Source: Myotis daubentonii
Taxonomy: Eukaryota > Chordata > Mammalia > Chiroptera > Vespertilionidae
Direction: 5' to 3'
Assembly (NCBI RefSeq): GCF_963259705.1
Contig: NC_081840.1
Span: 101,971,126-102,035,125, forward strand
DNA length: 64,000 bases
Shown: positions 46,813-57,893 of the stretch, in pieces
Numbering within the stretch: position 1 is the stretch's first letter
How the letters are laid out: each line of letters begins with the position of its first letter
Translations under genes and position numbers: made by a program
The notes under the pieces: generated by a model
Told to the model about the DNA's origin: nothing
Database searches by the model: none
Seen by the model: only the letters and a program-made list of their open reading frames with translations

Positions 46813-48695
46813 TTTTTTTAATTAAATCTTTATTGTTCAGATTATTACATTTGTTCCTCTTTTTTCCCCGCATAACTCCCCCTCCTCCCAGTTCCCGCCC
46901 CACCCTCCGCCCTCACTCCCCACCCACTGTCCTCATCCATAGGTGCACGATTTTTGTCCAGTCTCTTCCCACATCTCCCACACCCCTTTCCCCACCAAGA
47001 ATAGTCAGTCCATTCCCTTTCTATATCCATGATTCTATTATGAACACCAGGTTATTTATTCACTTGATTCTTAGATTCACTTGTTGATAGATGCATGTTT
47101 GTTGTTCATAATTTGTATCTTTACCTTTTTCTTCTTCTTCCTCTTCTTAAAGATACCTTTCAGCATTTCATATAATACTGGTTTGGTGGTGATGAACTCC
47201 TTTACCTTTTCCTTATCTGTGAAGCTCTTTATCTGACCTTCAGTTCTGAATGATAGCTTTGCTGGATAAAGTAATCTTGGTTGAAGGTTCTTGCTATTCA
47301 TCACTTTGAATATTTCTCGCCATTCCCTTCTGGCCTGCAAAGTTTCTGTTGAGAAATCAGCTGACAGTCATATGGGTATTCCCTTGTAGTAAACTAAGTT
47401 TCTTTCTCTTGCTGCTTTTAAGATTCTCTCTTTGTCTTTTGCTCTTGGCATTTTAATTATGATGTGTCTTGGTGTGGTCCTCTTTGGATTCCTTTTGTTT
47501 GGGGTTCTCTGCGCTTCCTGGACCTGTAAGTCTATTTCTTTCACCAAGTGGGGGAAGTTTTCTGTCATTATTTCTTCAAATAGGTTTTCAATATCTTGTT
47601 CTCTCTCATCTTCTGGCACCCCTATAATTCTGATGTTGGTACGCTTGAAGCTGTCCCAGAGGCTCCTTACACTATCTTCGTATTTTCGGATTCTTTTTTC
47701 ATTTTGATTTTCCTGTTGGGTGTTTTTTGTTTCTTCGCATTTCAAATCTTTGCCTTGATTCTTGTGCTCCTCTGGTCTGCTGTTGGGAGTCTGTATAATA
47801 TTCGTTATTTCAGTCCATGTATGCTTAATTTCTAGTTGGTTCTTTATCATAACATCGAAGGTCTCATTAGATTTCTTGTAGATCCCATTAAGTTTATCGG
47901 CAGCTTCTAGACAGTTCTTGAGAGACCTTAAAAGTGTGTTTCTGAACTCTATATCTTCCATTGACAATTTTGTCCTGTTTCTTTGTCTCCGCATTTTTTT
48001 TATGCTTTCTTGGTGCACCCCTAGTGGTCTTTGTGCGCAGTCTTGTTGTAGTTAAGCCTTGATTGTTGTAGTTAATACTGGTGGGATTTGACCTCCAGGC
48101 CAACTGGCTATGAGAGTCAGCTGTGTCTGCAGTGGGAAAACTTCTGGGGAGGTGCTAATCTAGCCTTTGCCTGAGGCTATCTGGTAAATGGCTCTGTGCA
48201 GGGCTTGGGCGGGGCGGGTCGCACTGGTTCAAAAAGGGTGGGCTGAGAAAGCAGTTATGGCTGCTCTCAGTTCCGTCCCTAGGTTCTCTGCCTCACAGAG
48301 TCCCAGCAACCGCTGCAAACCTTGGAGAGAAAGCTGCCTTCGAGTTCCGACCGAAGCCAGACAGTCCCGCTTCTCCTGTTTGAGTCTGGGTCCCTAGAGA
48401 GTAGCCCGGATCTGGAGCTCAGAGTCTGAAACTCCCTCCCCATTGAAAACAACAACCGCGCACTCCACCTCCAGCCCGCTCCGCGTGCACTCCTCACCTT
48501 AGTATTTCACTTCATCACTGCGCCTCCTCTGAGTCTGGGTATGATATTCTCTTTCCTCCTAGTTGTAGAATTTCCACTCAGCCAGCCTTCCTGTGGTTCT
48601 GGATGATGTCTGTTCCGTCTTTTAGTTTTTTTTGGAAGTGGTTGTTTGAGGCAGCAATCTCCGGCGTTAACCTATGCCGCCATCTTTAACTTCTC
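46813..48695 (-). mobile_element. HAL1-like (half-L1) retrotransposon, antisense
   Basis: On the minus strand it has an L1-type 5' UTR beginning near 48690 (aagatggcggcat), ORF1 and then directly a 3' UTR ending aataaagatttaatt and poly-A (46808-46820). There is no ORF2, the hallmark of HAL1 elements. With a 58-bp L1 piece at its 5' end it is flanked by a 14-bp target duplication (aaatgtgcgttttt at 46799-46812 and 48760-48773). Confidence 0.8.
47077..48018 (-). pseudogene. HAL1/L1 ORF1 (RNA-binding protein), nearly intact
   Basis: The frame from 48018 to 47368 encodes 216 residues: a basic N terminus, a coiled coil (about residues 20-110) and an RRM with NIRIIGVPEDEREQDIENLF, then TTPRHIIIKM. 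The frame ends at TAG after KGIPI, just before the C-terminal domain. That domain continues in another frame (47340-47077) with REWREIFKVMN, LQPRLLYPAKLSF and EFITTKPVLYEML. One frameshift or small deletion near 47345-47370 therefore separates the two parts. ORF1 proteins bind L1 RNA; HAL1 relies on the L1 reverse transcriptase in trans. With a single main lesion this is one of the best-preserved frames in the window. Confidence 0.8.
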
Positions 48696-48697
48696 CT

Positions 48698-48757
48698 CCA
48701 AAGCAAGAATCATTGCTAAGATTTGGAAACAGCCTAAGTGCCCATCAGCAGATGAGT
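48698..48757 (+). mobile_element. L1 ORF2 fragment joined head-to-head to the HAL1 element
   Basis: The stretch with gctaagatttggaaacagcc and catcagcagatgagt matches the L1 ORF2 stretch at 14291-14335, in the plus orientation, opposite to the HAL1 element. The target duplication starts two or three bases after it, so both pieces entered in one event. Confidence 0.8.
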
Positions 48758-49181
48758 CAAAATGTGCGTTTTTAAAATGAAAGATATGTTATTAAGATAA
48801 GCTTTCTAAGATTATGGAAATTTGCAAAACATTGTGTATGTTATGAGAAAAGACCCATTAAGATAATCTGAGACATCAGTTTGTGATAGAATTTTGTCAT
48901 TAGTTGGATATGTCACCTTTATCAAATCACTGAACATGTATAAGCCTCTATGCAATGAGGGTTATGTGATGGCTGATGTCTGTAAGGATTTTAAGGTATT
49001 TATTTCAGAAACACCGATACTTGAATACAATCCACTTTCAGTGATAAAAATGCTAATAAGGGAAGGACTAGTCACAAACAACACTTACACATGGAAACCA
49101 ACTCACACACACACACACACATACACACACACGTGTAAATATTTGCTTTACAAAACTGATTTTAAACTGCTTATTCTATGG

Positions 49182-49264
49182 AGAATGATACAGAACACTT
49201 ACCCGCGATTTTAGAAGAGGTATAATCAAGGGGGAAGCCAAGAAACAATCAATGCAGCATGCTG
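49182..49264 (+). pseudogene. Decayed exon, type A copy 2
   Basis: It is the paralog of exon A1 (28598-28681). The acceptor AG has become GG (ttctatGG), and one base is missing around 49203-49206 (acttacccgcg against acttacacagcg), giving 83 nt and a frameshift. The donor G/GTaaga is intact. If the gene is expressed, this exon should be skipped. Alternatively the whole set is non-functional and this copy has simply drifted further. Confidence 0.5.
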
Positions 49265-50245
49265 GTAAGAACAAGAATATCTCAAGTCTAGTTATGGTTC
49301 ATTTGTATTCTCAGAAGTTTATTTAAGTTACACCTTCAATGACCACAGTACCTATATGCTATTGTACATAATAAAACTTCTTCATAATTTTTTCCTATAA
49401 TTAGTAGAGTTCTAGCAATTACCATCATTGGGTATTTAGATACATAATTTCTGTTTTAATAGTATTCTCCTAAAGGTCATCCTCAAAAATCCAATGCTAT
49501 TGTAAGTTTGGAATATGCTTGATGGAAGCCTTTAAAATGCAACGTTACTCACTTTGTCTTTCAGACCCAATTCATTAGTTGCTTTGTATTTGCAAATACA
49601 GAAAATTTACCTTAAGAAAGGGATTAGAAGAGGAATTTAGAAAATAGACATTGCATTGCTCATTAACTCCCTCCTTGTGATTACAATACCAGGAAATTTT
49701 TTAATATCTCATATGATGGTGCAACTTGTGTTTTTTCCTTTTTAATACAGTTTAGGGTATAAATTACTGCTGCTTGTCCTGGCAGATCAGTGACTAACAC
49801 ACTGTCATCATCTTTGACATGGTAGCAAAAGAAATAGGCAGGTTAAGGGAGAATCAGGGAAGAAGACACTGAAAGAGAGGCTTTCAAAACACTAGTCATC
49901 CAAAGGTGATGTTGCTCATGCCCCAAGTTCATGCCCTAACAGGAACAACACTAGATGTTTCACACTGCGAAGAAGGACACTTCAGTAAAATATTAAATAG
50001 CACAGCCTCATCACTCAGTAAATAACCAGGAACACAATGACAACAAGACTCCACATGTTGTGGAAGGATTCTAGTACCAGATTTGCTACAATACATTGCC
50101 TAAAATGCTCAGATTTCACCACAAAATATACTAGACATGTAAAGAAACAGCAAGTGTGAACTCTACATAGGAGAAAAGCATACCAGAACAAATCTTTTTG
50201 TGTGTTCCAGTTGTAGGTTTTCCTATAATTTATATATATTTTAAA
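49265..50245. other. Intron-like sequence, beta copy
   Basis: It matches 28682-29650 with about 10% differences by eye. No gene is recognised. Confidence 0.5.
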
Positions 50246-50270
50246 CTAGAGGCCTGGTGCATGAATGCAA
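50246..50270 (-). mobile_element. Helitron 3' terminus remnant at a deletion junction
   Basis: ctagaggcctggtgcatga is a HeliBat terminus, but only about 25 bases are present. After it the sequence resumes about 2.1 kb further along the alpha copy. Confidence 0.6.
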
Positions 50271-50529
50271 TGTATCCCTTCCACAATACTAACTTCCCTT
50301 TTATACATTTCATGCATTTTTATGTCCCTGAAAAAACTTAATAGTTTGTTAATTACATGAACAATTTTAAATCATATGAAAACTCCAGTGGAAATGGATG
50401 CAACCAATACCCTGGTATTGCTACAAACTTAACCATTTCCTCCTTGCATCTCACAACATCTTCATGCCAAAGGATCATCAAAAGACATTTATCTCAATCC
50501 AAACAATGTTTTTATATTCTTTTAATCAC

Positions 50530-50531
<2 letters not shown>

Positions 50532-50576
<45 letters not shown>
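50532..50576. repeat. (TA)n microsatellite
   Basis: About 20 TA units immediately precede the terminus of the next Helitron. Confidence 0.95.
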
Positions 50577-50577
<1 letters not shown>

Positions 50578-50578
<1 letters not shown>

Positions 50579-51028
50579 TAGAGGCCTGGTGCACAAAAAT
50601 TTGTGCACCCAGGCGGGGGTCCCTCATCCTGGCCTGTGCCCTCTTGCAGTCTGGGACCCCTCAGGGGATGACCACCTGCTGGTTTAGGCCTGCTCCCTGG
50701 GGGATTAGGCCTAAGCTGGAAGTCAGATATCCCTCTGGCAGCCCGGGAGCCTTCGGGGGATGTTCACTTGCCAGCACGGAGCAGGCCTAAGCTGCAGTCG
50801 GACATTGTTAGCTCTGCTGAAGAGGCTCCCACCACCACTGTACTGGAAGCCATCAGCCTGGCTTGTGGCTGAGCAGAGCTCCCCCTGTGGGAGTGCACTG
50901 ACCACCAGGGAGCAGCTCCTGCATTGAGAATCTGCCCCCTGGTTGTCAGTGTGTGTGATAGTGACCAGTCATTCCCAGTCGTTCTTCTGTTAGGGTCAAT
51001 TTTCATATTACCCTTTTATTATATAGGA
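50578..51028 (-). mobile_element. HeliBat-type Helitron 9
   Basis: It begins ctagaggcctggtgc with hairpin cacaaaaatttgtg and ends catattacccttttattatatagga. It is very similar to 20388-20854. Confidence 0.85.
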
Positions 51029-51543
51029 GTGCCTGGCCAACCTGGGTGAGGGGCTGATGGCTATTGGCAGGCTTGCCACAGCCCCTTCAGGGTGGGGGGT
51101 ACTGCTGGGGTGCCTGGACAGTCTGGGTGAGGGACTGAGGGCCATTTTCAGGCTGGCTAAGCCCCCCACCCCCAGCGGGGACCCTCACCCCATGAGGGTG
51201 TGGCCATTGTCGGTAAGGGGCTGTTTGCAGGCTGGCCACAGCCCCCAGCCACCCAAGCTCCCAGTGGAGGCTGGCTGGAAGAAGGTATCTGGGATTTATT
51301 TGTCTTCTATAATTGAAACTTTGTTGCCATGAGCGGACGACACAGCTGCCTTAGGGCAGGCGGGAAGCTTGATTTCCTCCATTGTCCGGGCAACCAATCC
51401 TCCTGCTTGCTCCAGCTCTGTGGCTGCCGGCTGCCATCTTGGTTGGATTAATTTGCATATAGTCACTCTGATTGGCTGGTGGGCATGGCTTGGGGCGTAG
51501 CAAAGGTATGGTGAATTAGCATCTTTGTCTTCTATTAGTGTAT
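51029..51543 (-). mobile_element. Helitron-derived segment abutting Helitron 9
   Basis: The interior (gcctggccaacctgggtgag, then 'ctgtggctgccgg' and 'tttgcatat') is like Helitrons 4 and 6, and the right edge has a tattag-type start. No CTAG terminus of its own is seen, so it may share one with Helitron 9 or may have been interrupted by it. Confidence 0.6.
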
Positions 51544-52142
51544 ATGGCTTACAGTTTCAGAACCTAAAGGGGACTTAAAATTTTACCTGGTGAGTAAAAG
51601 TATTTCTGCTCACGGTAGGTTCATGTGGACTACACAGTCTATGGTTTGCAACTTGTTCTGTAGTAAAAAAAAAAAAAAAGAAAAAGAAACAAATAATGAA
51701 GTTCTAATTGATAAGTTACATCCTTAAAGAAAGGGTGTGAATGTAATACAAGCCTGGAAGTAATTTTATCATAACTTCTCTGGGATGGTTTCAATTTGTA
51801 TAAGAGATAATGTGTATGGACTAAGCACTGTTTAAGGAATTATGTGGCATATCTCTTAAAATGTATATCAATTTTGCCATTATCTGGATATTTGGTTTTG
51901 GGGAGGTCAGTAAAACTCTCTGAATATCAACATAATATGGCTTTATATCCTTATTTCATTTGTTCCTATTTAAATTTCTGTGAATCTGCAATCCATATAA
52001 TTCAATATAATGCTTTTCTCTACAATAAAACATGCTAGTTACAACGAGCATACAAACACACTGAAAGCATATATATGTCTATGTAAATGATTTATAAGTA
52101 AATGATAATAAAATGGGTCTTGAAGTCTGTTTGTTTCTGTAG
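51544..52142. other. Intron-like sequence upstream of exon B2
   Basis: It is paralogous to 32022-32550 plus 32881-32934. No gene is recognised other than the splice acceptor region at its end (tgtttgtttctgtAG, a good polypyrimidine tract). Confidence 0.5.
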
Positions 52143-52226
52143 GGGCTAATGCAGAACGCTCGACAGATACAATTGCACATGGCATAATTAAGGGACAACT
52201 CCAGAAACAATCAATGGAACTCCATG
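52143..52226 (+). CDS. Putative internal coding exon, type B copy 2 (unknown gene)
   Basis: An 84-nt block lies between a strong acceptor (gtttgtttctgtAG) and the donor GTaagaag. It is phase 1 at both ends and open in one frame only. It encodes 28 residues starting (G)ANAERSTD, with HGIIKGQLQKQSM in the middle. Compared with B1 it has 16 nucleotide differences in 13 codons, only three of them silent by my count. Unlike B1 there is no Helitron in front of it, so this copy shows the older upstream sequence. Identity unknown. Confidence 0.45.
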
Positions 52227-52264
52227 GTAAGAAGAATTTAAAATATATATATTTCAAGTTTATT

Positions 52265-54780
52265 TATCTGCTTTTGAGTCACATGAAATTTTGGGTTTCA
52301 AAGGGTGAACAATAGTGATGATTACACTATATTGTAGTCTACCCTGTGTGCAATAGTATTTTATTTACAAAGGAAAATAATACATATCTTTACTTAAAAA
52401 TACTTTAGGCTTCAAACTGCTAATAATCATCTGAGCCTTCAGTGAGTTGTAATCCCTTTGCTGATGGAGGGTCTGACCCCAAAGTTGATGGCTGCTGATG
52501 GATTAGACTGGTGGTTACCAAAGGCTAGGGTAGCTGTGGCTATTTCTTAAAATAAGACAACAATGGAGTTTGCCACATCAATAAACTCTTCTGCTCATGG
52601 ATGAGTTCTCTGTAGCATGCAAAGCTGTTTGATAGCTTTATACCCACAGTAGAACTTCTTTTAAAAGAGTAGTACTCTCAAAAGCTGCTGCTGCTTCTTC
52701 ATCAGCTAACTTTAGGTAATGGTCTAAAATTTTGTTGTCAATGAAATAATCTTCCAAGCATCTTTTCTAAGGGTAGATGCCATCTCAAAAAAACAATGTC
52801 TTTGATCAGCCATAAGAAGATGCTCCTCATCCATAAAAGTTTTATCATGAGATCACAGAAGAAATCCAGGCTGCAGTTCTTCAGGCTCCACTTATTATTC
52901 TAGGTCTCTTGCTATTTCAACCACCTCAACAGTTATTTCATTGATGGAAAACTTGAACTTTTCAAAGTCATTCAGGAGGGTCTGAATCAACTTCTTCCAT
53001 CTCCTGTTACTATTGATATTTTGACCTCTCCCATGAATCACAGGTTTTATTAAAGACATAGATCATAATGGTTCATTTTCTATAGGTTTACAACTTATTG
53101 GTACGTTAGCCATCAGAGCAATTACTATGTATGGTAGCTATGGCATTTTGAAATGTATTTTTCATATTATAAGATTTGAAATTACTCAACATTACTCCTC
53201 TTCACCCATGTGCTTCAGAATGCATGTAATATTGGCTGGTGTGAAACACCATTAATCTCATTGGCCATCTCCATCAGCGCACTTGGGTAACCAGGTGCCT
53301 TGTCAATTTGCACTAATATTTTTAAACAATTCTTTTTTTCTTGAATGTATATTTTAACAGTGGGCTAAAAGGTTCAGAAGACTTTGTTTTAAGCAGATGT
53401 GCTATCATCTGGGCAGTGTTATTCTCATTATAGTGCAGAGGAAGAGATTGAACCTAGATCTGAAGGGTCCTGGGATTTTTAGAATGGCAAATGAGCATTG
53501 GCTTCAAAGTAAACTTGCCAAATGCATTAAATCCTAAAAATGTGGTCAGCCTGTTGTTTGAAACTCTGGAGGCAGTCACTGACTTTTCCTCCCTGGCTGT
53601 GCAGGTTCCTATTGCTGTTTTCTTCAAAAATAAGGCTACTCTGTCACCAGTGAAAACCTGCTGTGTGGTGTGGCCACCTTCACTAAGTGTCTTAGCTAGA
53701 GCTTTTGGGTACTTCGCTGTGGCTTCTCTGGGAGCACCTGCAGCTTCCCCTGCACCTTTACGTTTATGCAGGTGGCTTCCTTTTTAAAACCTCCTGAAAC
53801 AGTCTCTATGAGCTTCAAACTTTTTTCTGCAGCTTTCATAGTATTGAAGAGAGTTAGGGTCTTGCTCTGGATTAGGTTTAGGTTTAAGGGAATGTTGTGA
53901 GCGGTTTGATCTTTTATTCAAACCACTGTAATTTTTTCCATGTCAAAAATAAAGCAGTTTTGCTAGCTTATCTTTCTGGGATCCCTGATACCTTTACTTT
54001 CCTTCAAGAAATTTTTCTATTACACAGCCTGGCTCACTGCTACCAAAGGCCTAGCTTAGGGCCTATCTTGACTTTTGCCATACCTTGCTTACTTAACTTA
54101 ATTATATCTAGCATTTTATTTAAGTGGGAGGTGATTGGCTCTTCCTTTCTATTAAAGACTTAGAGGCCAATCTTGGATTATTAATGGACCTAATTTTTTT
54201 TATATATTTTTTATTGATTTCAGAGAGGAAGGGAGAGGAAGAGAGAGATAGAAACATCAATGATAAGAGAGAGAAACACTGATTGACTGCCTCATGCTCA
54301 TCCCTCCTGGAGATGAGCCCACAACCTGGGCATGTGCCCTTGACTGGAATTGAACCTGGGACACTTCAGTTTGCAGGCCAACGCTCTATCCACTGAGCCA
54401 AACCAGCTAGGGCATTAATGGGCCTAATTTTAATAGGGTTGTGTCTCATGAACTAGGGAGACCAAAGGTAAGGGAAAGAGATGGAAAGTGTCAGTGAGTT
54501 GAGCAGTCAGGTAAAGCAAAACATTTATTGGTTAAGTTTGTCACGTTATGTGGGCATGGTATGAGATACTCCAAAACAAATACAATAGTAACCCTAAATA
54601 TCCCTGTTTACATATCACCACACCAACTGCAATACTAATGAAAATATTTGAAATATCTACATGGACCTCAGAAACACAGGTGAGCAAATGCTGTTGGAGG
54701 GCTCCAATTAGTTGCTTGATGTAATATTGCAAAAAATCTTTTTTGTGTAAAAAATCTAATATTTACAAAGAAAAATGAAG
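52265..54780 (-). mobile_element. Tigger1 DNA transposon, copy beta, with a SINE inside
   Basis: It is the paralog of 33184-35298 but extends further, to the second Tigger1 end at about 54780, so together with the alpha copy it shows almost the whole element. The first ~80 bases are missing. The transposase region is broken by many stops. A Ves SINE interrupts it at 54198-54413. Confidence 0.85.
54198..54413 (-). mobile_element. Ves SINE (antisense)
   Basis: The reverse complement shows an A box (tggctcagtggatagag), a B box region (ggttcaattcc) and an A-rich tail at 54198-54212. An 18-bp target duplication with one mismatch flanks it (attaatggacctaatttt at 54180-54197 and attaatgggcctaatttt at 54414-54431). 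It is absent from the alpha Tigger1. Confidence 0.95.
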
Positions 54781-54899
54781 GAATGATGAACATATTACAT
54801 TAAGTAGATAGTACCAATTAAGAGATAAAAATTAATGTAAAAAATCAATGCAGATTTCGGAGTTTGAAATGTAAAATGTATAAAAAGGGGGGAAAATCA

Positions 54900-55440
54900 C
54901 TGGAGGGGTTCAAAGGAAGACTTGACAGGCCTGAAGAAAGAACTAGCACCCTTCAATTATTGGGAATACCAGAAGGAGAGTAGAGAGAGAAATGAGCAGT
55001 AAAAATATTTGAAGAAATAAAGTTGAAAATTTTGAGTGTTGTTTAATGAAATTTATTAATCCACATACACATTCAAGCTGAAGAAAATCTAAGTAGAATA
55101 AGCACAAAGTAATCTACAACCAGACCCACTATGTTGAAAGGTGAAGAGACAAACAGTAGGTTATGAGAAAGAGAAGTGAGTCAGGTAATTAGGTGATTGA
55201 ACATCAGAGACTATGGAGGCCAGAAGGCATGGGGTAGAATAGCCAAAGTGCATAAGAATAGTCTGTCAACTAAGAATCCTGTATAAGGAAAACTATTTTC
55301 CAAAAATGAAAGTTTGATACAGACATTCCAAATGAAAAATGAGAAAACTTATTGTTTGCAGACCCGCTAAACAAGAAATACTAATATTGACATCTTTTCA
55401 CACATTAGTGTGAATCCACACAAAAGAAATAGAAAATAAA
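54900..55440 (+). mobile_element. Ancient L1 ORF1 fragment
   Basis: Blocks such as ttgggaataccagaaggaga, gaagaaataaagttgaaaa and aagaatcctgtataaggaaaa correspond to the RRM and C-terminal parts of an old L1 ORF1. It is related to 29781-30540 and 63540-63960. Confidence 0.6.
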
Positions 55441-56494
55441 CAAAATTCAAAAAAATTACTCAAAATAATTTTAAAATTACAGAAGGCCATGTAAATGCCT
55501 TTGTGACTCTTTTCTTAATTCTTTCAAAAGGCAATTATAAAGAACAGTAAGTAAAACAATATTGTTGGGACTATAACCTAGAGAAAAATAGTACATATCA
55601 AAAAAGTGGTATAAAGGAGATGGTGATGATATGGATGAATTAGAGTAAGACAATGACACTAGATCCACAGTAAGCACATAAAATTAAGATTGTAAAAAGA
55701 AGCTCATATATATTAAACACTCTAAATATGTTCTTCCTTGAACTTTGACTTGCAGTTTCCTTAAAAGTTATAGTTTCATAAATAAATAATTATATTTATA
55801 ATTATAGCATCATTTAAGCAATGTTTTTAAAATGTATACATGAAACATGTAACACAGTACCAGAAAAATGGGAAATAGTTAAAACTGTAAAGAAATATCA
55901 ATTCTATATCTCTGGGAATTTATTTATTATAAATCAAAAGCTTATACTAAAGTGTGACTATGCTGATTATGGCACAAAACTCTTAACTATTAATAACCAC
56001 TTACTAGTCATTTAATATGAGAACATTGTACAGTACTGTGTTATATGTTATTAAAAAATAGTTTAGGTGACTTCAAGAAGGATAGGATTTTTTTTAAATG
56101 TTTAAAAGCAGTGCTAGGATTTTGTGAAAAAAGAAAATTGTGCCTCTTAATAGATTTTAGATTCCTCCATCACACCTTTTTAGCTCACAGTGTTAAAGCC
56201 AATCTGCCCTCAAGAGCTATTAAAATTGCCTTTCTGATTATCTGAATTTCTTGGTCCCTCAATTTAACTGAATCAATTCTAATTGTATTTGTTGGAGGAA
56301 GACCAAGGAATAACACATGTCTGCTAAGGTTGTCCTCTCATGTGTTGCTGTAACTAAGGTTACTTTCACAAATGTCATAACTTACTGTGACAAAGTTGTT
56401 TTACCCAACCCAGTGTGTCCTTGTCTTTGCTAATGATGCTTTCCCTCTGCTTATATTGCTGTGGTAGTGTGTTTGTATTTCCATAGGGATATTC
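55441..56494. other. Unassigned AT-rich sequence
   Basis: No gene or nameable repeat is seen. Small open frames here lack domains and splice context. Confidence 0.4.
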
Positions 56495-56613
56495 ACGGGT
56501 TCAGTCATTTCACCAAAACAAGGCTTCCAGTTTATGATGTCTGCATCATGGCAAGTTTCCATCTCAGTTTCATTTGATTTGGAACCATTTTATTTATTTA
56601 TTCATTATTATTT

Positions 56614-56997
56614 ATTAGAGGCCCGCTGCATGAAAATTCATGCACTGGAGGGGATCCCTCAGCCCGGCGGGTCCCCCTCATAGTCCGGGAACCCTCAGGG
56701 GTGGGAGGTGACTTGGTCATCAGGGAAAGGCAATGCCCCCATCACACCTCTGCTGCTGCCACTGCCTGCAGCACAAGCCTCAGCTGGCCCTGGTTACCTG
56801 CACCTCGGGTCAACCCTGGGCAGCTGGGCAGCCGCCATCTGATGCTTGCCTGGGCCTCAGTCAGTGGGGGTTGCAGAAGAATCTGAGGCACCCAGCAGGG
56901 TTGAGTGGACTGGGCACCACCATCTTGTGGCTGTGGGCACTGCCATTTTGTGAGGGCATGATGGTCAACTAGCATGTTCCCTCTTTATTATATAGGA
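56614..56997 (-). mobile_element. HeliBat-type Helitron 10
   Basis: It begins ttagaggcccgctgc with hairpin gcatgaaaattcatgc and ends cctctttattatatagga. It is inserted in an AT-rich stretch of the gamma copy only. Confidence 0.8.
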
Positions 56998-57120
56998 CTC
57001 ATTTATTTTTGCCCAGAAAATGTTACCCAATAGGTGATGCAGTGTCACCATTCTAATTATTTTTTCAGTAAGATTCAGTTTTTAAAACAAAATTTTATTT
57101 TTCTGTCATTTGGCCTAGAG

Positions 57121-57893
57121 CAGGGGTGGACAACCCCTGGCACACGTGCCAAACATGACATGCAAATAACTTTTGCTGGCATGCGAAACCCTCTCTTAAA
57201 ATCTTCCATTTACAATTTTTTTCTTAATATTGAATTTTTTATTTTTCAGACAAATTCAGTGTAGATGCATCTTAGATAAATAAATAATTTCACATAACAA
57301 GTTATCTTAAAGACCATAGACATGGATTGATGAGAGAGGGGAAGAGCAATTTCAATAGTGTCGAAAATGAACTATTGAGGACTTGGAATGCCATTCCAGA
57401 AAATTTTTTCTGTTTAAAAAACTGCAACAGTGATACTCCCCATGTTTTCATCCACAAACACTTGTGAATCTTTGTTCTCAGTGATGAATTTTGTTAAGTC
57501 TCATAATAGGAGTAGCCTGACCGATGAAAGTAGTAGCTCATGCATATCTCTGAAGGTCACGAAATATAAACCTGATGTAAAATCTCTGTCATCAGTGATG
57601 CAGCAGCAAAAGTCCCACTGATAATATCAAACGGAGTCATAAAGTTTCCTGTCAGACTATCAGTGTACACGTATACATTAAAAAATAAATGTATTTTTCA
57701 TCATCTTATACTGTGTTTTTGTCACTCAAATGAATTTTATTATTTCTTCAAGGTTCTTCACATACGTACACCTTAAGAGAGATCAAGTAGGCATAACATG
57801 TTCTCAAAAAATTAGGGTTGGCACGCAAAAGAATTTTGAGTCAGAGATTTTGCTGGTTTTGGCACACACTCTCAAAAAGGTTGCCCACCCCTG
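57121..57893 (+). mobile_element. hAT transposon 1 (non-autonomous, 773 bp)
   Basis: Inverted ends are caggggtggacaacc and ggttgcccacccctg. A perfect 8-bp target duplication (gcctagag at 57113-57120 and 57894-57901) flanks it. It carries a remnant of a transposase end (57430-57621) and is the same element as 59393-60166, in the opposite orientation. Confidence 0.95.
57430..57621 (+). pseudogene. hAT transposase C-terminal (dimerisation) fragment
   Basis: The 63-residue frame has STNTCESLFSVMNFVKSHNR and LTDESSSSC. These match the conserved C-terminal block of hAT transposases, in which an S-x-x-C-E-x-x-F-S core and following R-x-x-L-T mediate dimerisation. A 2-base deletion just upstream (near 57421) against the other copy shifts the frame. 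The DNA-binding zinc finger and catalytic core are absent, so it cannot act alone. Confidence 0.85.
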
